Notes: generated by a model from the sequence alone, not told the origin. Shown: positions 35,036 through 43,530, counted from the first letter of the stretch. The stretch is DNA of 58,062 nt from an uncultured Eubacterium sp. (GCA_910589045.1 CAJUSH010000015.1:1-58062); one strand, 5' to 3'. Translations and numbers: made by a program.

Positions 35036-36091
35036 ATGAAAGGATACGGAAAAATAATATGGGTCACGCTTCTGTGTCTGGTGCTTATGCTTACCTCCTG
35101 CAGCGGCCCGGGCAGCAAGAGGGACGACCAGGAGGAGCAGGAGGAGGAAAAAATACAGATCGGCATGAGCTTTGATTCCTTTGTCATTGAGCGGTGGCAG
35201 CGGGATCGGGATGTGTTTGTCTCCACGGCGAAGGAGCTGGGCGCGGAGGTCAATGTCCAGAATGCAAACGGGGAGATCGAGGAGCAGAAGCGGCAGATCG
35301 AATACTTTATCAAAATGGGTATGGACGTGATCGTGGTCATCTGTATCGATTCCGACGGACTAAAGGATTCCATACAGAAGGCGAAGGAGGCGGGCATTAA
35401 GGTGATCGCCTATGACAGACTCATTAACGATGCGGACATTGATCTGTATATTTCCTTTGACAACGAAGCGGTGGGCGGCATGATGGCGGATACGCTCATC
35501 GAAAACGGGCTGGCGGGTGGCAGGGTGCTTATGCTGGGAGGCTCGCCCAGCGACAGCAACGTATCGCTGGTAGAGGGCGCATTTCAGCGGATTATGGAGG
35601 AAAACGGCGTGACGGTTTTAGATAAGTTTCACGCCGACCGGTGGCTCGCGGAGCTTGCCGCCGACTATATGTACGATCATATGTTTATGGTTCAGCAGGC
35701 GGATGCGATCATGTGCGGAAACGATGACATTGCCAGCCGCGTCGTGCCGGTGCTCGCCGAGAAGCAGCTGGCGGGTCAGGTTCTGGTCGTGGGCCAGGAT
35801 GCGGATCTGGAGGCGTGCCAGCGGATCGTGGAGGGCACCCAGCTCATGACGGTTTACAAGCCGGTGGAGCGGCTTGCCAGACGGGCGGCGGAATGTGCCG
35901 TTGCACTGGCAAAGGACAGGCAGATTCTGGGTGAGGACGTCACGATGCTGGACAACGTCAGGTACCGGGTCCCGTATGTGGCGCTCCAGCCCGTGTGCGT
36001 GACGGCGGAGAACATCAATGAGGTGATTATCAACAGCGGCTTTCATCTGAAGGAGGACGTTTATCTGAATGTGCCGGGCAGGATGCCTTAG
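35036..36091 (+). CDS. sugar-binding lipoprotein (XylF/ChvE type), first copy
   Basis: 351 aa. Type II signal peptide with Cys22 (MLTSCSGPG), an acidic linker (DDQEEQEEEK), then a Peripla_BP_4 fold: KIQIGMSFDSFVIERWQRDR, AYDRLI, YISFDNEAVGG and VVGQDADLEAC. These match xylose/multiple-sugar binding proteins. It sits in the sensor operon rather than with the ABC genes, and a strong terminator (36132-36170) follows. It may serve the sensor or supply a second specificity to the transporter. Confidence 0.85.
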   Translation: MKGYGKIIWVTLLCLVLMLTSCSGPGSKRDDQEEQEEEKIQIGMSFDSFVIERWQRDRDVFVSTAKELGAEVNVQNANGEIEEQKRQIEYFIKMGMDVIVVICIDSDGLKDSIQKAKEAGIKVIAYDRLINDADIDLYISFDNEAVGGMMADTLIENGLAGGRVLMLGGSPSDSNVSLVEGAFQRIMEENGVTVLDKFHADRWLAELAADYMYDHMFMVQQADAIMCGNDDIASRVVPVLAEKQLAGQVLVVGQDADLEACQRIVEGTQLMTVYKPVERLARRAAECAVALAKDRQILGEDVTMLDNVRYRVPYVALQPVCVTAENINEVIINSGFHLKEDVYLNVPGRMP

Positions 36092-36131
36092 ACGGCGTGG
36101 CAAAGCGGCGGCGGAATTAGTACTTTTTTGC

Positions 36132-36170
36132 ACAGGACAAGATTGTGATGGCAATTTTGTCCTGTTTTTT
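36132..36170 (+). terminator. intrinsic terminator of the sensor operon
   Basis: ACAGGACAA (36132-36140) pairs with TTGTCCTGT (36157-36165), followed by TTTTT. It separates the sensor operon from the ABC transporter operon. Confidence 0.85.
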
Positions 36171-36277
36171 GTGGGCAGCAGAGCGTTCGGGATATAAAAA
36201 ATGTACAGAAAAGCGCAAGTTATTCCAGTTTCCTTTGTGATATATTTACGGTATCAAAAAAAGGGAGGACATTTCAA

Positions 36278-37507
36278 ATGAAAAGAAAAGTACTTGGTGT
36301 TTTACTGACTGCTACGATGACGGCTGCGCTGCTTGCCGGCTGCGGCTCCAGCAGTGATTCGGATGCGGCGAACGCTCCGGCAAATGACGAAGCGGATGCG
36401 GGGGATGACGCAGAGGACGCTGCGGATGCAGGGGATGACGCGCAAGCAGGCGACGATGCGGGAACAGCCGGGGGCGGCGGAAAGATCGGTATCTCCATGC
36501 CGACACAGTCTCTGGAGCGCTGGAACCGCGACGGCGCATATCTGGACAGCGAGTTCCAGGCAGCAGGCTATGAGACAATCCTTACCTTCTCCGACAATGA
36601 TTCCGGAAAGCAGGTAAACGATATCCAGAACATGCTGGCGGACGGCGTAGACCTTCTGATCGTTGCGGCGATTGACGGCGAGGCGTTAAATACTGCAATG
36701 GACGAGGCAGCGGAGGCAAATGTTCCGGTCATCGCCTATGACCGTCTGATCATGAACGACGCGGTTTCTTATTACGTATCCTTCGATAACTACACGGTAG
36801 GAAAGCTCCAGGGCGAGTTCGTTGTAGAGCAGCTTGATCTCGAGAATGCGGGCGATAAGGTTTACAATATGGAGTTCACTGCAGGTGACCCGGCGGACAA
36901 CAATGCAGGCTATTTCTACAACGGTGCCATGGACGTACTCAAGCCCTACATCGATGCGGGAACCCTGAACGTCGTATCCGGACAGACCGATTTCGATACG
37001 GTTGCAACCGCACAGTGGAGCACCGATACTGCGCTTGAGCGTGCACAGAACGTTCTTTCCTCCTACTATGCGGACGGAACACAGCTCGACGTCTGGGTTT
37101 GCTCCAACGACTCTACCGCACTTGGCGTGGCACAGGCCATCACCTCCGATTACGCGGGCGGCAACTCCGTACTGATCACGGGCCAGGACGGTGACGAGGC
37201 AAACCTGAAGAACATTGTTGACGGCATTCAGACCATGACCGTTTACAAGAATGTGAGCAACGAGGCAGTCGTTACCCTTTCCCTCGCACAGTCGATTATC
37301 AAGGGTGATACGGTTGACGCTTCCCTGACGGATGCGTTCGCGATCGAGTGCGCATACGATACGGAGTCCTACGAGACGTCCGAGGGCAACAAGTGTCCTT
37401 CCTTCCTGCTTGTACCGAACGTCATTACAAAGGACAATCTGCAGGAGCTTGTGGATACCGGTTTATACACGATGGGTGAGGACGGATATCTGTCTGCTGC
37501 GAACTAA
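36278..37507 (+). CDS. sugar ABC transporter substrate-binding lipoprotein (ChvE/XylF family)
   Basis: 409 aa. Lipobox LLAGCG with Cys22, an Ala/Asp-rich linker (residues 27-65), then a binding fold with KIGISMPTQSLERWNRDG, AYDRLIMNDAVSYYVSFDN, and the hinge ITGQDGDEA. These match the multiple-monosaccharide/xylose binding proteins that partner MmsA and MmsB. RBS AAAGGGAGG precedes ATG 36278. A stem-loop separates it from the ATPase gene, which would favour excess binding protein. Expression probably depends on the YesN-like regulator. Confidence 0.92.
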   Translation: MKRKVLGVLLTATMTAALLAGCGSSSDSDAANAPANDEADAGDDAEDAADAGDDAQAGDDAGTAGGGGKIGISMPTQSLERWNRDGAYLDSEFQAAGYETILTFSDNDSGKQVNDIQNMLADGVDLLIVAAIDGEALNTAMDEAAEANVPVIAYDRLIMNDAVSYYVSFDNYTVGKLQGEFVVEQLDLENAGDKVYNMEFTAGDPADNNAGYFYNGAMDVLKPYIDAGTLNVVSGQTDFDTVATAQWSTDTALERAQNVLSSYYADGTQLDVWVCSNDSTALGVAQAITSDYAGGNSVLITGQDGDEANLKNIVDGIQTMTVYKNVSNEAVVTLSLAQSIIKGDTVDASLTDAFAIECAYDTESYETSEGNKCPSFLLVPNVITKDNLQELVDTGLYTMGEDGYLSAAN

Positions 37508-37533
37508 TAACAGAGTGATATCATGACCTGTGG

Positions 37534-37561
37534 CAAGGGCGGGGCGTCTGTCCCGCCCTTG
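37534..37561 (+). other. intercistronic stem-loop after the binding-protein gene
   Basis: CAAGGGCGGG (37534-37543) pairs perfectly with CCCGCCCTTG (37552-37561), followed by TGTTT. Such hairpins partly stop transcription or stabilise the upstream message, giving more binding protein than ATPase. Confidence 0.65.
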
Positions 37562-37600
37562 TGTTTGGTCTTACGGACAGGAGAGAGGAGGAGATTTCTT

Positions 37601-39136
37601 TTGGCTGACATTATTTTGGAAATGAAATCCATTACCAAGGAGTTCCCGGGAGTAAAGGCGCTGGATAACGTAAACCTGGTCGTTGAGCGCGGGGAGATTC
37701 ATGCGCTGATCGGTGAAAACGGTGCGGGCAAATCCACGCTGATGAACGTGCTCTCGGGAACTTATCCGGCGGGAACCTACTCGGGTGAGATTTACTATAA
37801 CGGGGAACTTTGCCAGTTTAAAACGCTAAAGGACAGCGAATCAAAGGGTATCGTCATCATCCATCAGGAGCTGGCGCTGATTCCGCTGCTTACTATTGGG
37901 GAAAATATGTTTCTCGGGAACGAGAAAAAGAACAAATTCGGGCACATTGACTGGGACCTGACCTACAACGAGGCTGAAAAGCATATGCGGCAGGTGGGAC
38001 TTTCTGAATCTGCGCAGATGCTGATCAAGGATATCGGAACCGGCAAGCAGCAGCTTGTGGAGATCGCGAAGGCGTTTTCGAAGGACGTAAAGCTTCTGAT
38101 TCTGGATGAGCCGACGTCCTCCCTGAATGACGAGGATGCAAAGATGCTGTTGGATCTTCTGATTGAATTTAAAAATAACGGATTAACATCGATTATTATT
38201 ACCCATAAATTGAATGAAATTATTTACTGTGCGGATAAGGCGACCATTATCCGTGACGGCTCCACCATCGAGACGCTGGTGAAGGGCGTTGACGAGTTCA
38301 GTGAGGACCGCATTATCAAGGGCATGGTGGGAAGGCCCATGGACGACCGCTATCCGTCGAGGGAGCGGAAGGTACGCAGCGAGGTGAGCCTGGAGGTGAA
38401 AAACTGGACGGTCCATCATCCCCTCTATCACGAAAAGGTTGTGGACAACAAGGTGTCCTTCAAGGTGCATAAGGGCGAGGTGATCGGCTTTTCCGGGCTT
38501 CAGGGCGCGGGGCGCACCGAGCTTGCCATGTCCATCTTCGGCAAAAGCTACGGCACGAATATCACCGGGGAGCTGTATTTGAACGGGAAGAAGGTGGAGC
38601 TGAAAAACCCGGAGCAGGCAATTAAAAGCGGCCTTGCCTATGTGACGGAGGACCGAAAGGTGAACGGGCTGATTCTCGGGGAATCGATCCGTTTTAATAC
38701 GACGCTGGCGCGTCTGGAGAAGGTGTGCGCGCGGGGCGTCATCGACACAACCGCCGAGATCAACGTGGCGGAGGAGATGACGGAGGCGATGGGTACAAAG
38801 ACTCCCTCCATCGAGCAGAAAACCGGCAACCTCTCCGGCGGCAACCAGCAGAAGGCGCTGCTGGGCAAGTGGATGTTTACGGAGCCGGAGATCCTGATTC
38901 TGGATGAGCCGACCCGCGGCATCGACGTCGGTGCGAAATATGATATTTACTGCCTGATCAATCAGATGGTGGAGGAGGGAAAATCCATCATCATGATCTC
39001 CTCCGAAATGCCGGAGCTCATCGGCATGTGCGACCGCATTTATATTATGAATGAGGGAGAGCTTCGCGGGGAGCTGGATGCACGGGAAGCAACGCAGGAA
39101 AAGATCATGAGCTACATCATCCGTGCCACGGATTGA
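37601..39136 (+). CDS. sugar ABC transporter ATP-binding protein (XylG/MmsA family)
   Basis: 511 aa from TTG 37601, placed after AGGAGGAGA; the open frame upstream to 37523 runs through the stem-loop and is rejected. Two nucleotide-binding domains are present. The first has Walker A GENGAGKST, a degenerate signature IGTGKQQ and Walker B LLILDEPTSS. The second has LSGGNQQ and ILILDEPTRGID with a degenerate Walker A (GLQGAGRTE). The phrase TYPAGTYSGEI is typical of the xylose/multiple-sugar ATPases. It energises pentose uptake through the permease encoded downstream. Confidence 0.93.
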   Translation: MADIILEMKSITKEFPGVKALDNVNLVVERGEIHALIGENGAGKSTLMNVLSGTYPAGTYSGEIYYNGELCQFKTLKDSESKGIVIIHQELALIPLLTIGENMFLGNEKKNKFGHIDWDLTYNEAEKHMRQVGLSESAQMLIKDIGTGKQQLVEIAKAFSKDVKLLILDEPTSSLNDEDAKMLLDLLIEFKNNGLTSIIITHKLNEIIYCADKATIIRDGSTIETLVKGVDEFSEDRIIKGMVGRPMDDRYPSRERKVRSEVSLEVKNWTVHHPLYHEKVVDNKVSFKVHKGEVIGFSGLQGAGRTELAMSIFGKSYGTNITGELYLNGKKVELKNPEQAIKSGLAYVTEDRKVNGLILGESIRFNTTLARLEKVCARGVIDTTAEINVAEEMTEAMGTKTPSIEQKTGNLSGGNQQKALLGKWMFTEPEILILDEPTRGIDVGAKYDIYCLINQMVEEGKSIIMISSEMPELIGMCDRIYIMNEGELRGELDAREATQEKIMSYIIRATD

Positions 39137-39206
39137 GGAGGGAATGCCTTCCGACGACATGCCCGCAAGCACAGGCGAACGGGTGTTACCTTGTGAAAGA
39201 AAGGAG
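39137..39206 (+). ncRNA. structured leader element, copy 1 (before the sugar permease)
   Basis: It starts immediately after the ATPase stop. Stem P1 is GGAGGG (39137-39142) with CCTTCC (39147-39152); a linker GACGAC follows; stem P2 is ATGCCCG (39159-39165) with CGGGTGT (39180-39186), closed by two G-U pairs. Then comes TACCTTGTGAAA and the RBS AAAGGAG. A related element with full Watson-Crick P2 lies at 41488-41557. Confidence 0.55.
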
Positions 39207-39216
39207 TTGTTCATCT

Positions 39217-40410
39217 ATGTCAACAAATAAAGAAGCTATGGCTGGGAATCAGTTCAATCTGGGTGAGTTTTTAACAAAAAACAGTATGACGATCGCGCTC
39301 GTTATCGTGTTTGTCTTATTTTATTTTTTAACCGACGGACGTCTGCTCTATGCGCAGAATATGTCCAACCTGCTTTTGCAGAACGGCTACGTGCTGGTTA
39401 TGGCGTGCGGTATGCTGCTGTGTATTCTGACCGGCGGCAACATTGACCTCTCCGTGGGTTCGGTCATCTGTATGGTCGGCGGCATGGCGGCGGTCATGAT
39501 TACAAACCACGGAATCAGCACCTATCTCACGATTCCGGCCTGTATCCTTGTGGGACTTCTCTCGGGTATCTGGCAGGGCTACTGGATCGGCTATGTCCGC
39601 ATCCCGCCCTTCATCACGACGCTGGGCGGCATGTTCATCTTCCGCGGAATCGGGCGTCTCATCCTTGACAGCAAGACCGTATCCGTGCAGGATCCTGTAT
39701 TTTTAAATATTTTTACGGCGTACATAAAAATTCCGGGGCTGGATTCGGCGGAACGCATTCTCTCGCCCCTTGTGATCGGTATCGTGGTGGTTGCCCTCAT
39801 TTTTTACAGCACCATTTCCTCCCGGGCAAGCAAGGCGAAAAAGGGCTACCGACAGAACAGCGCGGTCAGCGATTTCGGTCGCAGCGCGATCATTTCCGCG
39901 GTACTTCTGTTTTACTGCTACCTGCTCTGCCAGTATAAGGGAATTTCCGTTATGCTCGTGTGGGTCGTAGCGGTCTGCCTGATTTACCACTTTATTACAT
40001 CGAAAACCGCATTCGGACGATATTTCTATGCGGTGGGCGGCAATGAGAAGGCAAGCCAGCTCTCCGGCATCAATACCAACAAGGTTTATTTTATCGCCTA
40101 CGCCAACATGGGACTGCTGGCGGGCTTATGCGGTCTTTTGTGCCTGGCCCGCGTCGGCTCCGTAAACGGCTCAACCGGTACCTCCTTTGAGATGGACGCC
40201 ATCGGCTCCTGCTTCATCGGCGGCGCCTCCGCATACGGCGGCAGCGGAAAGGTTTCGGGTGTTATCATCGGTGCGCTCCTGCTCGGCGTCATCAACATGG
40301 GTATGTCTATCATGGGTATCGGTGATTCATGGCAGTATGTTGTAAAGGGCGGCGTTCTGCTGGTTGCGGTTATCTTTGACGTGGTTTCAAACCGCAAGGG
40401 CGGGAAGTAA
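39217..40410 (+). CDS. sugar ABC transporter permease (XylH/MmsB family)
   Basis: 397 aa from ATG 39217, with AAAGGAG upstream; the longer open frame from 39133 crosses the structured leader element. It has about ten membrane helices, the permease motif GGNIDLSVGSV (branched-chain/monosaccharide permease family), and the EAA-like loop region ASQLSGINTNKVY. It forms the channel with the ATPase and binding protein encoded upstream. The large loop around residues 185-230 (ISSRASKAKKGYRQNSA) is typical of XylH-like permeases. The operon ends at the terminator 40456-40490. Confidence 0.92.
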   Translation: MSTNKEAMAGNQFNLGEFLTKNSMTIALVIVFVLFYFLTDGRLLYAQNMSNLLLQNGYVLVMACGMLLCILTGGNIDLSVGSVICMVGGMAAVMITNHGISTYLTIPACILVGLLSGIWQGYWIGYVRIPPFITTLGGMFIFRGIGRLILDSKTVSVQDPVFLNIFTAYIKIPGLDSAERILSPLVIGIVVVALIFYSTISSRASKAKKGYRQNSAVSDFGRSAIISAVLLFYCYLLCQYKGISVMLVWVVAVCLIYHFITSKTAFGRYFYAVGGNEKASQLSGINTNKVYFIAYANMGLLAGLCGLLCLARVGSVNGSTGTSFEMDAIGSCFIGGASAYGGSGKVSGVIIGALLLGVINMGMSIMGIGDSWQYVVKGGVLLVAVIFDVVSNRKGGK

Positions 40411-40425
40411 TATCCGAAATAGTAT

Positions 40426-40454
40426 TTGACATTTGGTATGATTCGAGCTATGAT
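40426..40454 (+). promoter_or_regulatory. sigma-A promoter abutting the operon terminator
   Basis: TTGACA (40426-40431), 17-nt spacer, TATGAT (40449-40454). Its start site would fall inside the stem at 40456-40490, so the transcript would meet a terminator within about 30 nt. Confidence 0.55.
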
Positions 40455-40455
40455 G

Positions 40456-40490
40456 AATCTGCGCGGTACTTTTATGCCGCGCAGATTTTT
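40456..40490 (+). terminator. intrinsic terminator of the sugar ABC operon
   Basis: AATCTGCGCGG (40456-40466) pairs with CCGCGCAGATT (40477-40487), followed by TTT; 11-bp stem. Confidence 0.85.
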
Positions 40491-40562
40491 CGTCGTATCA
40501 GGCGCTTACGGGCAGTTTCCTTCGTAAAGCGGCACGATACGGCTGTAAATTACATATTTGAT

Positions 40563-40650
40563 AAAGGCTAGGGGTGCCCTGCGGGGCTGAGACGAATGAA
40601 AGAACCCTCATTACTTGATCCGGATCGTACCGGCGTAAGGAAGCAGCTTT
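40563..40650 (+). ncRNA. TPP riboswitch (THI element)
   Basis: The conserved thiamine-pyrophosphate aptamer core is visible: AGGGGTGCCCTGCGGGGCTG, then CTGAGACGAATGAAAGAACCC, then ACTTGATCCGGATCGTACCGG and CGTAAGGAAGC. It lies 64 nt upstream of thiT. The expression platform probably involves CCTCC (40684-40688) pairing with the thiT Shine-Dalgarno GGAGG (40701-40705), which a U-run follows. Confidence 0.92.
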
Positions 40651-40713
40651 TTGGCAATGTCGAAAGAGCGTTCATTTGTTACCCCTCCTGGAAAAGAAAA
40701 GGAGGATTTTTTT

Positions 40714-41397
40714 ATGTGGAAACTATTTGCAACGGCGTGTGGAAACGGGGAGGATGTATACTATGAGCTGACGACGCTGGGCTACGTGTCGCTTGTGCTC
40801 ATCGGGCTTTTGTGCATCGGCATTGCGGTGGTGCTCGTACAGGGCAGTAAGGCGGGCGGCAGGCGCATCACCACAAGGCAGCTCATGTTTTCCGCCATGG
40901 CGATGGCGCTGGCAACGGTCACGTCGATGATCAAGCTTTTTGATGCGCCTATGGGCGGTTCCGTGACGCTGTGCAGCATGCTCTTTATCGTGCTCATCGG
41001 CTACTGGTATGGATTGAGGGCCGGTGTTCTGACGGGCGTGGCCTACGGCATTTTACAGCTCGTCATCGACCCGTACATCCTGACCCTTCCGCAGATGCTC
41101 GTCGATTATCCGCTGGCGTTCGGTGCGATGGGGCTCTCGGGGCTTTTTTCGGAGAGCAGATTCGGTCTGCAGAAGGGCTATCTGCTGGGCATTTTCGGGC
41201 GCTGGGTATTCGCCTTCCTCTCCGGCTACATTTTCTTTGCCTCCTACGCGTGGGAGGGCTGGCATCCGGCGGCCTATTCCGCCGTGTACAACTTAAGCTA
41301 CATCGGCATCGAGGGCGCCATCACGCTGGTGCTCATCTCGCTGCCGCCGATGCAGTCTGCGCTGCAGTCGGTGAAAAAGCTGGCGATGGATTTGTAA
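40714..41397 (+). CDS. thiT: energy-coupled thiamine transporter ThiT
   Basis: 227 aa from ATG 40714 (AAAAGGAGG upstream); the frame open from 40651 crosses the riboswitch platform. It has six or more membrane helices, with an extra N-terminal helix compared with typical 190-aa ThiT. The S-component landmarks are RQLMFSAMAMALATVTSMIKLF, GLRAGVLTGVAYGILQLVIDP, WVFAFLSGYIFF and a C-terminal YNLSYIGIEG. It binds thiamine and docks with the ECF energising module (not encoded here). TPP in the riboswitch should turn it off. Confidence 0.93.
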   Translation: MWKLFATACGNGEDVYYELTTLGYVSLVLIGLLCIGIAVVLVQGSKAGGRRITTRQLMFSAMAMALATVTSMIKLFDAPMGGSVTLCSMLFIVLIGYWYGLRAGVLTGVAYGILQLVIDPYILTLPQMLVDYPLAFGAMGLSGLFSESRFGLQKGYLLGIFGRWVFAFLSGYIFFASYAWEGWHPAAYSAVYNLSYIGIEGAITLVLISLPPMQSALQSVKKLAMDL

Positions 41398-41445
41398 AAA
41401 TCGCGGGGCTGAAGGATGGTCTGCCTGACAAATAAAAAATTTTCC

Positions 41446-41472
41446 TGCAACTATTTTCGCACCTCCGGTATC
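41446..41472 (+). promoter_or_regulatory. ECF-sigma-type promoter (autoregulation)
   Basis: TGCAACTATTTT (from 41446) and GGTATC (41467-41472) about 16 nt apart match ECF promoters rather than sigma-A. It lies directly upstream of an ECF sigma gene, so autoregulation is likely. Transcription would begin just before the leader element at 41488. Confidence 0.6.
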
Positions 41473-41487
41473 TAATAGGTGTAAGAA

Positions 41488-41557
41488 GGAGGGAAACAAA
41501 CCTTCCGACGAGATGCCCGCAGGCGGGAGAATCGGGCATTACCTTTTGAAAAGGAGG
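41488..41557 (+). ncRNA. structured leader element, copy 2 (before the ECF sigma gene)
   Basis: P1 GGAGGG (41488-41493) with CCTTCC (41501-41506), linker GACGAG, P2 ATGCCCG (41513-41519) with CGGGCAT (41533-41539), then TTACCTTTTGAAA and the RBS AAGGAGG. The order and spacing match copy 1 (CCTTCC to ATGCCCG is 12 nt in both). It forms nearly the whole 5' untranslated region. Confidence 0.55.
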
Positions 41558-41566
41558 AAAACCGAC

Positions 41567-42070
41567 GTGGAGTTATTGGTACGGCGTGCGATGCGCGGTG
41601 AGGCGGAGGCATTCATCGAGCTGATGGAGCGGACAAAGCCGGCATTGCTTCGGGTGGCATACGGATATTTTAAGACGGACGCGGATGTGGCAGACGCCAT
41701 CAGCGAGACAACGCTAAACGCATGGGAGCACCTCGGGGATTTGCAGAGGCCTGCTTACTTTAAGACGTGGCTGATCCGGATTCTGATCAATAACTGTAAC
41801 CGATTGCGGCGGGAGCAGCAGCGCATTCAGCCCATGGATGTGCTGCCGGAGCCGGCAGGCGTATGGGATTCGACGGAAAGCAACCTGGAATTTAAGGCGC
41901 TGGTCGAAAGCCTGCCCGGAAAGGACCGCATGATCTTTGTGCTCTATTACGGCGAGGGTTTTACCACGAAGGAGATTTCCCGCATACTTGATATCAGGGA
42001 GAACACGGTAAAGAGCAGGCTCAGGCGGGGCAGGGAACGCCTTCGCAGTGAGCTTTTGCAGACAATTTGA
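41567..42070 (+). CDS. ECF RNA polymerase sigma factor (SigV-like)
   Basis: 167 aa from GTG 41567, with AAGGAGG 9 nt upstream. An in-frame ATG at 41513 lies inside the structured leader and is less likely. Region 2 (LRVAYGYFKTDADVADAISET, KTWLIRILINNC) and region 4 (LPGKDRMIFVLYYGEGFTTK, NTVKSRLRRGRERL) are clear. It directs RNA polymerase to stress or envelope promoters. The next gene encodes its probable membrane anti-sigma factor, and an ECF-type promoter upstream suggests autoactivation. Confidence 0.92.
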   Translation: MELLVRRAMRGEAEAFIELMERTKPALLRVAYGYFKTDADVADAISETTLNAWEHLGDLQRPAYFKTWLIRILINNCNRLRREQQRIQPMDVLPEPAGVWDSTESNLEFKALVESLPGKDRMIFVLYYGEGFTTKEISRILDIRENTVKSRLRRGRERLRSELLQTI

Positions 42071-42090
42071 AAGAGAGGGTGTGAAGAAAA

Positions 42091-43194
42091 ATGAAGGAAC
42101 ACAAATATGAACCGGAGCAATTGCGGGAACTGCTTTCTTGTACCCTCGAAGAACCGGAGGTTGTGTCAATGAAGATGAAGGAAACCTATGAAGTAATCAG
42201 AGCGGATGAGGGCGGAAAAAAGAGAAAGGGCAGCGGAAGATACAAAAAGGCAGCGGCAGTTGCGGCAGCGGCAGCAGCAGTGGCTGTGGCTGTGGTGACG
42301 CCGGTAATGGCAAAGGGCATCGGGGAGGCGTGGGACGCGGTAACGGCGGCGATCTTCGGTGCGGACGAGAAGGTGCAGGAGTCCTACGGGAGCACGGGAT
42401 TAAGCCAGACGTTCGACGTGCCGCAGGAAAAGGAAAACGCGGATGCGGCGGAGCCTGCGGATGAGCAGACACTTCCGACCGCAACGGTGGACGGCATGAA
42501 GGTTACCTTAAAACAGGTGCTTACGGACGGCTACATGCTCTATCTGAATGTGGACGTGGAGGCACCGGAGGGTATAACGATTGACGATAGCTGTATTTTT
42601 GACCGGACCGATCTTTTGGTGGACGGCAAGTCCTACGACCCGAAATGCACCATGGCAATGAACGCGGGATTTGCGAATGATGAGTATGCCGTTTCCGAAA
42701 GTCACCGCGCGTATGAGGTCGTCTTCAATGTGGACGGAGGTATTCATCTTGACGGAAAGCATGTAACACTGCTCTTGAAGGATTTTCAGGTAGACAAAGG
42801 AAAGCTGGATATGGAGACAAAGATCGCGGGTGAATGGAGGCTTGCGTGGGATATGAGCGCACAGTACCACGGAAAGACGCTCAACATTGACCTGGAGGGC
42901 GGCATGTGCGGGGCGCATGCGGCGTTAAAATCCATTGAGATCACGCCCCTTTCCTACACGCTCCGCTATGACTATAACGGAACTGACATGGAATTGTTTG
43001 ATGATATACTCTGGGTGGAGTTTGTGACAAAGGACGGGGAAATCTTAAACGAGTACAACAATCAGGATTCACTGATCACCGGAAACGGCGGCGTGTCCAA
43101 TATAGAATATTCAAGAGAGAGCTTTACAAAGATTCTTGATGTGAATGAGCTGGCGGGTGTGCGCATCGACGGCGTGACGTATCCCGTAAAGTAG
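42091..43194 (+). CDS. DUF4179 membrane anti-sigma factor
   Basis: 367 aa. An N-terminal cytoplasmic part (1-52) should bind the sigma factor, followed by one Ala/Val-rich helix (about 53-72). The extracellular part contains the DUF4179-type region (AWDAVTAAIFGADEKVQESYG) and a beta-rich C-terminal domain (residues 115-365: VDGMKVTLKQVLTDGYMLYL). It begins 20 nt after the sigma gene with its own RBS AGAGGG, the usual sigma/DUF4179 order in clostridia. Release of sigma is probably by proteolysis, but the signal is unknown. Confidence 0.85.
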   Translation: MKEHKYEPEQLRELLSCTLEEPEVVSMKMKETYEVIRADEGGKKRKGSGRYKKAAAVAAAAAAVAVAVVTPVMAKGIGEAWDAVTAAIFGADEKVQESYGSTGLSQTFDVPQEKENADAAEPADEQTLPTATVDGMKVTLKQVLTDGYMLYLNVDVEAPEGITIDDSCIFDRTDLLVDGKSYDPKCTMAMNAGFANDEYAVSESHRAYEVVFNVDGGIHLDGKHVTLLLKDFQVDKGKLDMETKIAGEWRLAWDMSAQYHGKTLNIDLEGGMCGAHAALKSIEITPLSYTLRYDYNGTDMELFDDILWVEFVTKDGEILNEYNNQDSLITGNGGVSNIEYSRESFTKILDVNELAGVRIDGVTYPVK

Positions 43195-43530
43195 AAGGCG
43201 GCGGGGCTCCGCTTTAAATTAAGAGGGCATGCGGCGTATAGCAGAGATGAAACCGCGAAGCAAAGGGCGGCGGGGATCTGCTTTCAACGGAATGCCTGGG
43301 CGGGGCATGGGATAGCTGCCGTACGGGGCACCGGGAAAGACGGGCAAGGAGCAGAAAATGCTTTTTGCCCGTCTTTTTGCGCAGAAAATTTTCATGTATT
43401 GCAATATAATTTCTTCCATGTTAAGATATTCCTTGCGCAAAGAATGAGAAAAGCCGTCCGGTGCGCGCTTTCTGCCGTATTTGCCGGCAACCGGATGGTT
43501 GTCAGTATTTTTACGAAAGGAGAAATTTCA
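43195..43530. other. intergenic region with terminator and MATE leader
   Basis: 336 nt. The first 140 nt are GC-rich with no gene I can support. The terminator at 43338-43379 ends the sigma operon. The remainder is A+T-rich, with TATAAT near 43405 as a possible -10 for the MATE gene and a GC-rich stem candidate around TCCGG/CCGGA (43458-43492). Confidence 0.4.
43338..43379 (+). terminator. intrinsic terminator of the ECF/DUF4179 operon
   Basis: AGACGGGCAA (43338-43347) pairs with TTGCCCGTCT (43365-43374), followed by TTTT. Confidence 0.85.

Noticed and set aside
38183..39214. 343-codon open frame antisense to the sugar ABC ATPase
   Set aside because: The plus strand is an unmistakable ABC ATPase. 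The antisense frame is His/Arg/Leu-rich and has no RBS or domain, as expected for a shadow frame in GC-rich DNA.
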